From NCBI RefSeq assembly GCF_002803065.1, contig NZ_NNBL01000003.1, forward strand, positions 1,323,461-1,387,460: 64,000 nt of DNA. The letters are read 5' to 3'. Source of the DNA: Streptomyces sp. CB01635 (GTDB lineage Bacteria > Actinomycetota > Actinomycetes > Streptomycetales > Streptomycetaceae). Shown here piece after piece: positions 17,010 to 26,256 of the stretch. Numbering within the stretch: position 1 is the first letter of the stretch; every line of letters starts with the position of its first letter. The position numbers were made by a program, and so were the translations under genes. The notes under the pieces were generated by a model that saw only the letters and a program-made list of their open reading frames with translations, was not told where the DNA came from and did not search any database.

Positions 17010-17156
17010 CCTGAAGCAGCACGTCGCCGCCGCGCACTGCCACCACAGGCCTGAAGATGGCGGACCTCGCGCCGGCCGGCCGTCGGTGAAACCGTAAGAG
17101 ACATGACCGTTGGAGGATGCGTGGTCGAGCTGTCTGATCGGGGGGAGGAGCACGAG

Positions 17157-18200
17157 GTGAAAGTCGTCGTCGCCGGGGCGCCGACGGGCACCGGCCTCGG
17201 CGCGCTCGCCCGATGGCTGGGGGAGCGGGGCGAGCAGGTCACCGGGCCGCTCACCGTCCGGCGCATCGGCCTCGGCCAGAGCAACCTCACCTACCGCGTC
17301 GACGACGCCGACGGCCGCTGCTGGGTGGTGCGCCGTCCCCCGCACGGCCCCCTGCTGCCCACCGCCCACGACATCGGGCGCGAACACCGCATCATGGCGG
17401 CCCTCGCCGGCACCCAGGTCCCCGTACCCGCCGTGGTCGGCCTGTGCGACGACGACGGCGTGCAGCACCTGGTGATGGAGCACGTCGACGGGATCGTGCT
17501 CGACGGCCTGGAAGTGGCCAAGGCTCTGCCCACCCGGGTACGGGCAGGCGTAGGACCGTCGCTGACACGCACCCTCGCCGCCATCCACGCGGTGAACCTG
17601 GAGACGACGGGCCTGCACGACCTCGCGAGCCACCGGCCGTACGCCGAGCGGCAGTTGAAACGGTGGTCCCGGCAGTGGGAACAGAGCCGCACCCGCGACC
17701 AGCCCGCCCTCCACCGGCTCACCGAGCTGCTGGGCCGCCGCGTACCCGAGCGACAGAGCCTCGTCCTGGTCCACGGCGACCTGCACGTCCGCAACGTGAT
17801 CTGCTCGCCGGGCACCGGCGCCGTGCGCGCGGCGCTCGACTGGGAGCTGTCGACGCTCGGCGACCCCATGGCCGACCTGGGCACCCTGCTCGCCTACTGG
17901 CCCGAGCCCGGCGAAGTCCCGCCCGACCGCCCCGCCCTCGGTGTCACGGCGCTGGACGGCTTCGCCCGACGCGACGAACTCGTCGACAGCTACGCCCGGT
18001 CGAGCGGCCGTGACATCGGGCCGGAGCTCGCCTTCTGGCACGTACTCGCCGTGTGGAAGGTGGCGGTCATCGGCGAGGGCGTCCTGCGACGCGCGCTCGA
18101 CGAGCCACGCAACGCCGCGGAGGGCGGCCCGCCCAGCGCCGCCTACATCGACCAGATGGTCGACCAGGCCTGGGCACTGGCCACCCACTACGGCCTCTGA
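17157..18200 (+). CDS. Aminoglycoside phosphotransferase-like kinase (ACAD10/11-type domain)
   Basis: Protein-kinase-fold enzyme of 347 aa in the phosphotransferase family linked to acyl-CoA metabolism (as in the kinase part of ACAD10/ACAD11, which phosphorylates 4-hydroxyacyl-CoAs). Motifs: SNLTYRVDDADGRCWVVRRPP, here given as SNLTYRV and WVVRRPP; EHRIMAAL; LVMEHVDG; the catalytic loop VHGDLHVRNVI; and the metal-binding LDWELSTLGDPMADLG. GTG 17157 with GGGGGAGGAG just upstream is preferred to ATG 17103. Its place beside an enoyl-CoA hydratase, ligase and SDR fits breakdown of a hydroxy fatty acid or similar side chain. Confidence 0.88.
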   Translation: MKVVVAGAPTGTGLGALARWLGERGEQVTGPLTVRRIGLGQSNLTYRVDDADGRCWVVRRPPHGPLLPTAHDIGREHRIMAALAGTQVPVPAVVGLCDDDGVQHLVMEHVDGIVLDGLEVAKALPTRVRAGVGPSLTRTLAAIHAVNLETTGLHDLASHRPYAERQLKRWSRQWEQSRTRDQPALHRLTELLGRRVPERQSLVLVHGDLHVRNVICSPGTGAVRAALDWELSTLGDPMADLGTLLAYWPEPGEVPPDRPALGVTALDGFARRDELVDSYARSSGRDIGPELAFWHVLAVWKVAVIGEGVLRRALDEPRNAAEGGPPSAAYIDQMVDQAWALATHYGL

Positions 18201-18256
18201 CACTGCGCCGTTCCCCCGCCCCGCCCTCCCATCGATCACCCCAGGAGAAGCACCTC

Positions 18257-18574
18257 ATGTCGTACGTCGTCATCGCCACCATGATCGCCAAGCCCGGTCA
18301 GGAGGAACTCGTCGAGAAGACACTGCGAGCGGCCGCGGCCGATGTGCACGCGGAGCCGGGGTGCGCCCGCTGGGCCCTGCACCGCAAGACCGGCACCACC
18401 GGCCACTTCGTCATGGTCGAGAAGTGGCAGTCCAAGGAGGCGCTGCACACCCACGGCAAGGGCGCCGCGCTCGCCGGGATCGGACGCGTGCTGAAGGACG
18501 CGCTGGAGGGACCGGCGGATGTCGCGGTCTTCGACGCGCTTTTGGCGGGAGACGCTGAGAAGGGCGCGCTGTAG
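18257..18574 (+). CDS. Antibiotic biosynthesis monooxygenase (ABM) domain protein
   Basis: A 105-aa single-domain dimeric alpha/beta barrel. Typical features are VVIATMIAKPGQEELVEKTL, EPGCARWALHR, HFVMVEKWQSKEALHTHGKG and the terminal strand. ABM proteins act as cofactor-free monooxygenases or as protective accessory proteins. ATG 18257 follows CAGGAGAAG. It comes 56 bases after the kinase-like gene and closes the catabolic cluster. Confidence 0.88.
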   Translation: MSYVVIATMIAKPGQEELVEKTLRAAAADVHAEPGCARWALHRKTGTTGHFVMVEKWQSKEALHTHGKGAALAGIGRVLKDALEGPADVAVFDALLAGDAEKGAL

Positions 18575-18607
18575 ACACGCACGAACCAGACACGAATGAG
18601 GCAGCCG

Positions 18608-18750
18608 TGCCCCGGGAAGGAGGACGCCCCCGTCGTCGTCGGCGTGCAGGATGTCACCCGTGGTGAAGGTGACGCCGCCGAAGGACACGGGGACGTCCAC
18701 CGCTCCACGACCGGTCTCGCCGCCGCGGCGTGGATCGACGCCGACCACCT
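18608..18750 (-). pseudogene. Remnant of an RraA-like protein (C-terminal part only)
   Basis: The minus strand reads DPRRGG, then VDVPVSFGGVTFTTGD, then ILHADDDGGVLLP, an excellent match to the end of RraA/HMG-aldolase-type proteins. There is no intact N-terminal part upstream: the frame before it lacks family sequence and the reading continues past the natural end. The whole 18575-18942 gap holds nothing else I can support. This is a gene decay product rather than a working regulator of RNase E. Confidence 0.7.
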
Positions 18751-18942
18751 TCCGCTGTTGGGGAAGACGTACTACTCGGTCGGTGGCGGGTTCGTCGTCA
18801 TCGCGTGCTGACGCGACCGGCCCTGACCGCCGTCGCCTGCCAGTGATCTGAGCGGCCGTCACGGCCGATTCCGGCGCCACAACCGGGGCCGTAGCCGTAG
18901 CCGCAGCCCAGCCGTCATCCGGCCCCGATCGTGGCGGAGACG

Positions 18943-19470
18943 CTAGGCCGCCCACTCCCGCAACAGCTGTTCCCGCTGCGAGCTCCGAGGCGACCCGCCC
19001 TCCCAGGTGCGGCCCCAGGCCGACATCGCCGCCAGCGTCGTCTCCATCGTCGCGGCGCCCTGTGTGAGGCGGGACAGGAGGGCGCGGGAGAGATCGACCT
19101 CGGTCTGGGGGTAGCCGACGGCCGCGGCGACGTAGGCCGCCAATTCGTGGTCGCCGTCGGACGATTCAACGTGCACGGCCATCAGCGGCGGGGCCTCGTC
19201 GATCCGGCCCGAGCTCACAGGCAGCGCCAGCTCCGTCACTGCGGCCAGAGCCAGGTCCTTGACCACGCCGACCTGCCGCATCAGGGACTTCACGGGGACG
19301 TCCGCCACCGTCAGGGCGGTCACGTCCTCCCACAGGTAGAGGGCCGACTGGCCTTCGCCGAGGCCCACCACGCCCTCGGGTGTCAGGCGTACCCCAGTTG
19401 CCAGACCGGACGGCTTCGCGCCCACATACACATCGCCCTCGGCGATCCAGAAAAGCCCCACCATGGCCAT
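18943..19470 (-). CDS. Conserved hypothetical protein (175 aa)
   Basis: Soluble protein of unknown function starting MAMVGLFWIAEGDVYVGAKP. The first half is beta-rich (GVRLTPEGVVGLGE, ALYLWEDVTALTVADVPV), like a small PH-like or bacterial sensor-like domain; the second half is helical (LAAYVAAAVGYPQTEVDLSRAL, given as VAAAVGYPQTEVDLSRAL). No signal peptide, membrane helix or catalytic motif is visible. It is monocistronic between two decayed genes. An 8-base-arm inverted repeat (ACGACGGC-ACG-GCCGTCGT, 19489-19507) lies just upstream of its start. Confidence 0.7.
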   Translation of the reverse strand: MAMVGLFWIAEGDVYVGAKPSGLATGVRLTPEGVVGLGEGQSALYLWEDVTALTVADVPVKSLMRQVGVVKDLALAAVTELALPVSSGRIDEAPPLMAVHVESSDGDHELAAYVAAAVGYPQTEVDLSRALLSRLTQGAATMETTLAAMSAWGRTWEGGSPRSSQREQLLREWAA

Positions 19471-19613
19471 GGCTGCTCACTTCCCCCGACGACGGCACGG
19501 CCGTCGTGTCACTTCTCAAACGATCAGGTCGTCCACCGTAACGCGCGAGAACACAAGTTCCCACTTCGCGCCCGTGCGCACGCGGGCATCGACGTCTGGC
19601 GCAGGTTGGTTTC

Positions 19614-20051
19614 ATGTTGGGTAGGTGGCTGACTTTCGCTGGCGTCCTCGCGCAGTCCACCCCGCTCCTGCTGCTCGACGAACCCACCGCCGCGCTCGAC
19701 CTGCGCCACCAAGAGCTGGTCCTGCGCCTTTGCCGCGAGCGCGTGGCAGCCGGGGACGCCGTGGTCGTCGTCCTCCACGACCTCACCCTCGCCGCGGCCT
19801 ACGCCGACCGCACCGCCGTGCTCCACGACGGCCGCGTCGCCGCGACCGGCACCCCGTCCGAGATCTACGACGAGCAGCTCCTCGGCGACGTATACCGCCA
19901 ACCCGTGGAGGTACTGCCACATCCCCGCGCGGCACCTCCATGGTCATCCCGCGCCGGAACCGCTGACGCCGGGGTGTCACGGCGCCGGCCGCAGCGGTAC
20001 GCCGGGGGGACGCATGCCGCACGCGATCACCACCCCCTATTCTTCCGCTGA
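19614..20051 (+). pseudogene. Truncated haem-importer ATPase (HmuV-like) remnant
   Basis: The frame carries the second half of an ABC ATPase: AGVLAQSTPLLLLDEPTAAL (Walker B and D-loop), the switch histidine in VVVVLHDLTLAAAYADRTAV, GRVAATGTPSEIY and VLPHPR, closest to HmuV. Walker A, Q-loop and the LSGGE signature are absent, so it cannot hydrolyse ATP. After VLPHPR the frame runs into unrelated sequence. No HmuU/HmuT partner is nearby. It is a fragment left by deletion or recombination. Confidence 0.8.
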
Positions 20052-20093
20052 TCGCAGCACATACAGCTGCAGGGCCAAGGTGGGGGACGACAC

Positions 20094-21221
20094 ATGACAT
20101 ACCGGCGCGCGGTGATACCGGCACTGGTCGGAGGCTTGCTGATCACGCTGTTGCTGTGGTGGGCGGGGGCGAGCACGCAGGCGCTACAACTGCGCGGCAC
20201 CACAAGCGTGTTCGACCCACAGTCCGTGAGCGAACTCATGCGATGGCTCGGACCGTGGTCGTACGACTCCCCGGCGGAGCTGATGTCGGGCGGGCCTGTG
20301 GGCGCAAGCACAGGGGCGGGCGGAAGCACCCAGTACGCCGATCTGTACAGCACGGCGATGCAGATCAGATTCGTGGCGGTCTTCGTGTTCTTCCTGGTCG
20401 GCGCGCTGCTCCTGGTCCGCAGGATCCCGCCGGCGCAGGGCCGTACGCCGGCCACCCTGCTCGCGTTGTGGGCCTGGGCCCCGGTGGCCGGAACGCTGGC
20501 CGTCACAGTCTCCGCGCCGTGGCTGATCGCATCCAGGGGGCACGGCAGCTACCGCGTCCTGCCGGCACTGGCGAGTGCGGTCGCGTCGAGCGGCCCGGTC
20601 ACGGTGTTCGCAGGACTGTTGACCGCCGTAGTCACGGTGCTCGTGGCGCGTGTCACCGTCAAGGGTGAGGAGCCGCTGCCCCGGCAGAGTGTGCCGCCGC
20701 GCCCTGCCCGCCTGGCCGCGAGCGTGGGGACGGCGGTGGTCGCGTTGTCGCTGGTGGTCCTCTCGTACCAATCGGTGGCGGCCTGGATCCAGACCTCGTT
20801 CGGCAGCGGAGGAATGCTGTCCGAGCCGGGCGACCTGCTGCGCCAGTGGCTGCTGCTCGGCGGCTGGACGGGCCCCGGGAGCGCCGGGCTCGGGGACTGG
20901 CTGCTGTACCGCGCCGTCGACGTGATCCTGCTGGCCGTGGTGTGGTGGGCGCTACGTCTGCTGCCCGGCCTGCTCACACGCACCACGGTGCCGGCGATGG
21001 CGGTGGGCGCGGTCTGCGCAACCGTACTGGGACTGATGGCGAGCCAGGTGCTGCACATGGCGATCGACGACACGGCCACCGTGTACGGGCCTGTTCACGT
21101 GTTCTCGACGCTGGGCACCGGTGTCCCGGCCGCGCTCACCTTTGGCGTCGCGGCGGGGCTCGGGGCCGTTGCGACCCTGCGGCTGGCGGGGGGACGTGAC
21201 ACGGCGGCCGTTCCCGGTTAG
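20094..21221 (+). CDS. Integral membrane protein of unknown function (375 aa)
   Basis: Starts MTYRRAVIPALVGGLLITLL with a membrane helix near the N-terminus, followed by a polar loop (residues about 35-85), then several more hydrophobic segments around AVFVFFLVGALLLV, LLALWAWAPVAGTLAVTVSA, FAGLLTAVVTVLVARVTV, AASVGTAVVALSLVVLSY, VDVILLAVVWWALRLLPGLL and MAVGAVCATVLGLMASQVL. It has about 7-8 helices and no transporter signature that I know. ATG 20094 follows GGTGGGGGACGA. It is probably monocistronic and ends just before a hairpin. Confidence 0.8.
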   Translation: MTYRRAVIPALVGGLLITLLLWWAGASTQALQLRGTTSVFDPQSVSELMRWLGPWSYDSPAELMSGGPVGASTGAGGSTQYADLYSTAMQIRFVAVFVFFLVGALLLVRRIPPAQGRTPATLLALWAWAPVAGTLAVTVSAPWLIASRGHGSYRVLPALASAVASSGPVTVFAGLLTAVVTVLVARVTVKGEEPLPRQSVPPRPARLAASVGTAVVALSLVVLSYQSVAAWIQTSFGSGGMLSEPGDLLRQWLLLGGWTGPGSAGLGDWLLYRAVDVILLAVVWWALRLLPGLLTRTTVPAMAVGAVCATVLGLMASQVLHMAIDDTATVYGPVHVFSTLGTGVPAALTFGVAAGLGAVATLRLAGGRDTAAVPG

Positions 21222-21231
21222 CGACCCGGGT

Positions 21232-21255
21232 GGGGGTGTTGCCGGCACCACCCCC
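21232..21255 (+). terminator. Hairpin after the membrane-protein gene
   Basis: GGGGGTGTTGCC pairs with GGCACCACCCCC with one mismatch, starting 10 bases after the stop. It is GC-rich with no T-run, as is common for Streptomyces terminators. Confidence 0.5.
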
Positions 21256-21356
21256 ATCGGGGCTTCAGGCCAACTGACTCGCCGTCGGCCGCGCGGCAGG
21301 CTTTTCCCAGCACCGGCGAGGACCCGCCGGGCACCGGCCAAGGACGGGGAAGAGCG

Positions 21357-22865
21357 ATGAGCAGTCACACACGCCGAAGGATCCTCAGGGGAGCGGCAGT
21401 CGCGGCAGCCGGCAGCGTTGTCGGAGGCTACGGCCCCGGCCGCTGCTCCACCGAGGCGCAGGCCGCCACACGCGGCACGGTGGCCGGGGGAGGTGGGTCA
21501 ACTCCGTTCCTGGAGGGCGCGTTCGCGCCGGTCACTGAGGAACTCACCGCGTTCGGCCTCGAGGTGACCGGCCGGGTACCGCGCGATCTGGACGGCCGCT
21601 ATCTGCGAACCGGCCCCAACGCATTGGGAGTTGAGGACCCTCGAGCCCACCACTGGATGCTCGGGGACGGCATGGTGCACGGGGTGCGGCTGCGCGGCGG
21701 GCGCGCCGAGTGGTACCGCAACCGCTGGGTGCGTTCCTCGCAGGTGGCACGGAAACTGGGCGAGCCGTACCCGGGCGAGGTGCCGCCGGACGACTTCGCC
21801 TGCAACACCCACGTCATTCCGTACAAGGGGCGCATCCTGGCCCTCCAGGAGAGCGGCCCGCTGCCGTACGAACTGGACGGCGAGCTCAACACGGTGCGGC
21901 CCTACGACTTCCGCTCCACGCTGGAGGGTGCGTTCACCGCGCACACCAAGTACGACGCGGCGGCGGACGAACTGCACGCGGTGACGTACTACCCGACCTG
22001 GGACCACGTGCGGCACCTTGTGATCGACGGGACCGGCCGGGTGGCACGGACCACCAGGATCCCCGTCGCGGACGCGCCGATGATGCACGACTTCGCCCTG
22101 ACCGGGAAGTACGTGGTGATCGTCGACGTGCCGATCACCTTCGACATGGCAGCCGCCGAGGCGGGCGCCCTCGTGCCCTACGTGTGGAACCCGAAGCACC
22201 CGATGCGGGTGGGGGTGATGCCCCGAAGTGGCGGCGCCACGCGCTGGTTCGAGATCGATCCGGTGTTCTACTCGCACACGCTCAACGCGTACGACCAGGG
22301 CGACACCGTCGTCATGGAACTCACCACCATGCCCGCGCCGTTCTACGCCGCGGGCCGGGGCAACGGCGGGCCCTCAGCGATCGGTGCACCGGCGCTCGAC
22401 CGCTGGACGATCGACCTGCGTGCCGGACGCGTGACCAGCAACCGGCTCGACGACCTGCCGCAGGAGTTCCCGCGCGTCAACGAGTCCCTGGTGTCGCGGC
22501 GGCACCGCTTCGCGTACACGGCGAGCGCCGCGGAGATGTGGCGCGCCTACGAAACGGTCGACGGGGTGCCCCCGGACGACAAGTTCACCAACTGCCTGGT
22601 CAAGCACGACATGCTGCGAGGCAGCCGGCAGGTACACCGCTTCCCGCACGGCGCGGCGGCCGGAGAGCCGGTGTTCGTACCCCGCCGCGGGGCACGGGAC
22701 GAGGACGACGGGTACGTCCTGTCCTACGTGCACAACCCCGACCGCGGAGCCGGCGACCTGGTGATCCTCTCCGCCCAGGACTTCACCGCCCGCCCCCTGG
22801 CCCACATCCACCTGCCGGGACGGGTACCACTCGGCTTCCACGGGAGCTGGGTCCCGGACGCGTGA
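21357..22865 (+). CDS. Carotenoid oxygenase family protein with Tat-like signal
   Basis: Non-haem iron dioxygenase of 502 aa (carotenoid/lignostilbene cleavage family). The N-terminus TRRRILRGAAVAAAG is a twin-arginine-type export signal. Family marks are VTGRVPRDLDGRYLRTGPNA, MVHGVRLRGG, and the iron-binding histidines in FTAHTKYD, MMHDFALT, FYSHTLNAYD and LGFHGSW. All four histidines are present, so it should be active, acting outside the cytoplasm on a carotenoid, apocarotenoid or stilbene. It converges on the SARP regulator with only 19 bases between stops. Confidence 0.92.
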   Translation: MSSHTRRRILRGAAVAAAGSVVGGYGPGRCSTEAQAATRGTVAGGGGSTPFLEGAFAPVTEELTAFGLEVTGRVPRDLDGRYLRTGPNALGVEDPRAHHWMLGDGMVHGVRLRGGRAEWYRNRWVRSSQVARKLGEPYPGEVPPDDFACNTHVIPYKGRILALQESGPLPYELDGELNTVRPYDFRSTLEGAFTAHTKYDAAADELHAVTYYPTWDHVRHLVIDGTGRVARTTRIPVADAPMMHDFALTGKYVVIVDVPITFDMAAAEAGALVPYVWNPKHPMRVGVMPRSGGATRWFEIDPVFYSHTLNAYDQGDTVVMELTTMPAPFYAAGRGNGGPSAIGAPALDRWTIDLRAGRVTSNRLDDLPQEFPRVNESLVSRRHRFAYTASAAEMWRAYETVDGVPPDDKFTNCLVKHDMLRGSRQVHRFPHGAAAGEPVFVPRRGARDEDDGYVLSYVHNPDRGAGDLVILSAQDFTARPLAHIHLPGRVPLGFHGSWVPDA

Positions 22866-22884
22866 GGCCGGAACCCTCAGCGTG

Positions 22885-25842
22885 TCACTGCTCGAGAGTT
22901 TCGGAGCGACTGAGCCCTTCGACCGCCTGCGCGTGCTCTCTTGGATACCTGGCGGCGCCGGGAATGGCGAGTGCAGTGCGGAACTGGTCTCTCGCATCCG
23001 TGATCCGGCCCGCCGCGTAGTAGGAGTGGCCCAGCCGGCAGCGGATGTCCATCTCATTGCGGCCGTGATCGGGATCGTCTCGTGGTGCCAGAGTCCGGTG
23101 CTGCGCGAGAGCGTGTTGGTAGGCGGCCGAGGCGGCGCTCAGGTTTCCTGCGCTGTGCTCTGCTGTACCCAGCCTGGTCAGGGTGAGGGTGTGCAGAGGG
23201 ACGTCGCCGGTTTCCTGAATGAGGCTGGCCACCTGACGGAGCAGGGTCTGGGTCCCGGGGCGGTCGAGGTAGAGGTAGAGGTCGAGGGTGGACGTGAGGG
23301 CCCTGTTGATCGCGCGCGGGTGGCCGAGGATCATGCTGGGGGCAAACGCGGTGCGGAAGCAGGCCAGCGCTTCCTCATGGTGCCCCTGGGCGTGGTGGAC
23401 GAGCCCGAGGGCGAAGGATGCCATCGCGGCGAGCCAGTGATCGTCACACTGCTGAGCCAGTGCCAGTCCCGAGGCGAGCCAGGAGGCTCCTTGTCTGCCT
23501 CGCTCCGTGCTCGGCCCGGCGGTTCCCAGCCCGGCCATGGCCCCCAGTCCGACCAGGGCCCGGGCCTCCTCGCGGCCGTCCTCGCGCTCACGGCTGAGTG
23601 CCAGTGCCTGGTCGAGGCAGGTGAGCGCCTCCGGGAAACGGGCCCGGTGCATGAGGGTGAGGCCGAGCGCGTTGCGCAGCGAGAGCTCCATACGCCGGTC
23701 GGTGGCCCGGTCCGCTTGCGTGAGCGCGATCTCGAGGGCGGTCTGGCACTCGTGAAACCGGCGCCGGCTGAGAAAGTGGCCGGTCAGGGCCTCGGCGATC
23801 CAGCATGCGTAGTCGGCTTCGCCGAACGCCGCGGCGTGTCCGACGACGTCAACGAGCTCCGCGCCGGCCGAGTCCAGCCAGAGGGTTGCGTCCCTCCACT
23901 GCGTGAAGGGAGCTCCAGCGGGTTGCGGACCATTGGGGAAAGCGTCGGACCCCCATGCGCTGGCGATCCGGGCGGCGTCGAGATAGAGGCGGAGGGAGGC
24001 CCTGCGCGCGGCGCCGGTTTCGGCGGCTGCGGTTTCGGCCAGCCGCCGCGCGTGGACGCGCACCAGGTCGTGCATCCGGTAGCGGCCGGGACGCGGCTGC
24101 TGCAGAAGACTCGTGTCCACCAGACTCTCCAGGACCAGCTCGGCGTCCTGGGGCGACCAGCCCAGCATGGCCGCTGGAGTCCGCAGGTCGAACTCGACCG
24201 TCGGTGCCAGGCCCAGGGTGCGAAATCCCTGCTGCTGCGTCGGCGAGAGCTGCTCGTAGGACAGGCGGAAGGCCGCCTCCACGCTGCGGTCCCCGGCGCT
24301 CAGTTCGCCCAGACGGTGGGCGTCGCCCGTCATGCGTTCCACGAGGTACGCCAGGGTCCAGGCCGGCCGGGTCTGCAGTCGCGTACCCGCGATGCGCAGT
24401 GCCAGCGGCAGTCCGTCGCACATCCGGACCAACTCCCCGGTCGCCTCGGGCTCTTGGTCGGTGCGCTCCGGCCCGACGATGTGCCGGATCAGGCGTGTCG
24501 CGTCGCCGGTGCCCAGAGTGTCCAGGGTGACCCGCCGATCGGCATCCAGTGCGGGCAGTCGCTGCCGGCTGGCCACGATCACGCTGCTGCCCGGGCCGGC
24601 CGGAAGCAGCGGCTGTACCTGCCGCGTGCCCAGAGTATCGTCGAGCACGAGAAGAAGCCGCAGGGAGCTGGTCGCCGTGCGCCAGTGAGTCATGAGTTCG
24701 TCGAGGTCGTTCGGCACCTCACGGTCGTCAGCACCGATGGAGCGCAGCAATCGCCTCAGCACTCGCTGCGGCGACAGTTTCTGACGCGCCGTGCTGTGCG
24801 CGTGCAGGTCCACGAACAGGCAGCCGTCCGGGTAGCGGTCGCGGATGTGCTGGGCCGCGCGCACGACGAGCGCGGTCTTGCCGACTCCTGCCGGACCGTC
24901 CACCGCCACGACGGAGACCGAGTCGGGCTCGCAGGACACCGTCAGGAGAGCCAGTTCGTCCTCACGCCCGACGAGCTGCCCGGTGTCGCCCGGCAGCTGA
25001 TTGACGGCGGGGCGAAGCCGCGACCGGTCCGGCGCAGTGGCCGGGCCCGCCGCGGGACCCAGGAGAAACGCGTTGTCCTGTCGCAGCACGGCGTCGTGGA
25101 TCCGGCTGAGCTCCTCACCGGGATCGACGCCGAGCTCGTCGCGCAGCCGTACACGCAAGTCCTCATAGGCGTTGAGGGCCTCCGCTTGGCGCTCGCAGCT
25201 GTACAGGGCACGCATCCGCAACGCCATCAGCGACTCGTCGTACCGATCGGACTCGGGCAGGCAGGCCAGGTCGTCCAGGGCATCGGCGAACCGGCCGAGC
25301 AGAACGAGACATTCGAGCCGGGCCAGCCGCAGCGTTCGCCGGCGCTCGAGCAGACGTTGCCGCTCGGCCTGCGCGAACGGTCCCGGCAGGTTGGCCAAGG
25401 GCTCGCCCTGGAACAGCGCGAGCGCTGCCGACAGCTGGTCCGCGGCGCTGGGCAGATCGCCCGATGCCTTCGTTCGCAGCGCCTCGTCGCCCCGTGGGGC
25501 CAGGTCCGCCACATCGAGACGGATGAAGTCGGCCGCGCAGCGGTACCAGCCCTTGCCGCTGAGGATCACCGACTCGGCGGGCCGGGTGCCTGCGGCGTCG
25601 AGTGCTCTGCGCAGCGGATTGACGTGACTGGCCAGCACCTTGTGACCGGTTGCGGGAGGATCGGCCCCCCACACTCCGTCGAGCAGCCGCTCGTGACTCA
25701 CCACGGCCCCGTGGCGGAGCAACAACGCGGCGAGCACTGCCTGCCGTTTGGCCGGCCCCAGGTCCAGGGGTGTCTCGCCCCGCCAGGCCCGTAACGGCCC
25801 GAGCACCTCGATACGAAGCCGCTGAGGCGGTCTCTCGTCCAC
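22885..25842 (-). CDS. AfsR/SARP-type regulator (BTAD, NB-ARC, TPR)
   Basis: Large multidomain activator, 985 aa. Residues about 1-95 form the OmpR-like winged helix (RIEVLGPLRAWRGETPLDLG, KRQAVLAALLLRHGAVVS). Residues about 95-250 form the bacterial transcriptional activation domain (LRDELGVDPGEELSRIHDAVL, given as ELGVDPGEELSRIHDAVL). An NB-ARC ATPase follows, with P-loop DGPAGVGKTALVV and LRLLLVLDDTLG. The C-terminus is a run of TPR-like helices (ALGLTLMHRARFPEALTCLD, AEHSAGNLSAASAAYQHALA). GTG 25842 with GGAGG six bases upstream is preferred to TTG 25848. SARPs switch on antibiotic clusters, but none is visible in the window, so its targets lie elsewhere or are the adjacent genes. Confidence 0.93.
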   Translation of the reverse strand: MDERPPQRLRIEVLGPLRAWRGETPLDLGPAKRQAVLAALLLRHGAVVSHERLLDGVWGADPPATGHKVLASHVNPLRRALDAAGTRPAESVILSGKGWYRCAADFIRLDVADLAPRGDEALRTKASGDLPSAADQLSAALALFQGEPLANLPGPFAQAERQRLLERRRTLRLARLECLVLLGRFADALDDLACLPESDRYDESLMALRMRALYSCERQAEALNAYEDLRVRLRDELGVDPGEELSRIHDAVLRQDNAFLLGPAAGPATAPDRSRLRPAVNQLPGDTGQLVGREDELALLTVSCEPDSVSVVAVDGPAGVGKTALVVRAAQHIRDRYPDGCLFVDLHAHSTARQKLSPQRVLRRLLRSIGADDREVPNDLDELMTHWRTATSSLRLLLVLDDTLGTRQVQPLLPAGPGSSVIVASRQRLPALDADRRVTLDTLGTGDATRLIRHIVGPERTDQEPEATGELVRMCDGLPLALRIAGTRLQTRPAWTLAYLVERMTGDAHRLGELSAGDRSVEAAFRLSYEQLSPTQQQGFRTLGLAPTVEFDLRTPAAMLGWSPQDAELVLESLVDTSLLQQPRPGRYRMHDLVRVHARRLAETAAAETGAARRASLRLYLDAARIASAWGSDAFPNGPQPAGAPFTQWRDATLWLDSAGAELVDVVGHAAAFGEADYACWIAEALTGHFLSRRRFHECQTALEIALTQADRATDRRMELSLRNALGLTLMHRARFPEALTCLDQALALSREREDGREEARALVGLGAMAGLGTAGPSTERGRQGASWLASGLALAQQCDDHWLAAMASFALGLVHHAQGHHEEALACFRTAFAPSMILGHPRAINRALTSTLDLYLYLDRPGTQTLLRQVASLIQETGDVPLHTLTLTRLGTAEHSAGNLSAASAAYQHALAQHRTLAPRDDPDHGRNEMDIRCRLGHSYYAAGRITDARDQFRTALAIPGAARYPREHAQAVEGLSRSETLEQ

Positions 25843-25848
25843 CCCCAA

Positions 25849-26256
25849 CCTCCACTCCCGTCCATCATCGGAAATTCGTCAGCATTGCAGCACGCCCGGC
25901 CAGGAAGGCGGACGCTACATCGCACAATCCGCACAACTGAAGGTGGTACGAGCAAGTGTCGGCCGAGCTGGCGATGTTCCTGAACCGGCGCTGACCGGAC
26001 ACGAACTCGACTCCGTGCGCACCCGTCGTGATTTTTGGGTACGGGCGGACGATCCGCGCTTGGACGCGATCCGGGCGTCCGATGTCGCCGGCGTCCCGTG
26101 GCGGTCACCGCCGAGGTCGGGTAGAGCGGGCGGGCAACGGGCTGACGGGCCGCTCCCCGGCGGATACGGCCCGTGGCTGACTGCGGGCCGCCTCGCGTGG
26201 CGGTGTGTACGGGTTTCGGACACTGTGGAGGTAAAGGTATTGAAAGGGTGAACGCG
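25849..26256. other. Intergenic region between SARP and universal stress gene
   Basis: About 400 bp between divergent starts. A 102-codon plus-strand frame (25943-26251) exists but shows no family resemblance or ribosome site, and I do not support it. It contains no clear repeat. The last part (GGAGG, then GAAAGGG) leads into the stress-protein start. Confidence 0.4.

Noticed and set aside
18236..18955. 239-codon minus-strand frame taken as a full RraA-type gene
   Set aside because: Only the short segment 18608-18750 matches RraA; the rest is antisense to the ABM gene or unrelated.
22882..25794. 970-codon open frame on the plus strand opposite the SARP gene
   Set aside because: It mirrors the SARP frame antisense; the SARP protein has complete BTAD, NB-ARC and TPR motifs while this frame shows none. 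Long antisense frames are expected at this GC content.
25943..26251. 102-codon plus-strand frame before the stress protein
   Set aside because: No family sequence, no ribosome site, and its composition resembles noncoding GC-rich DNA.
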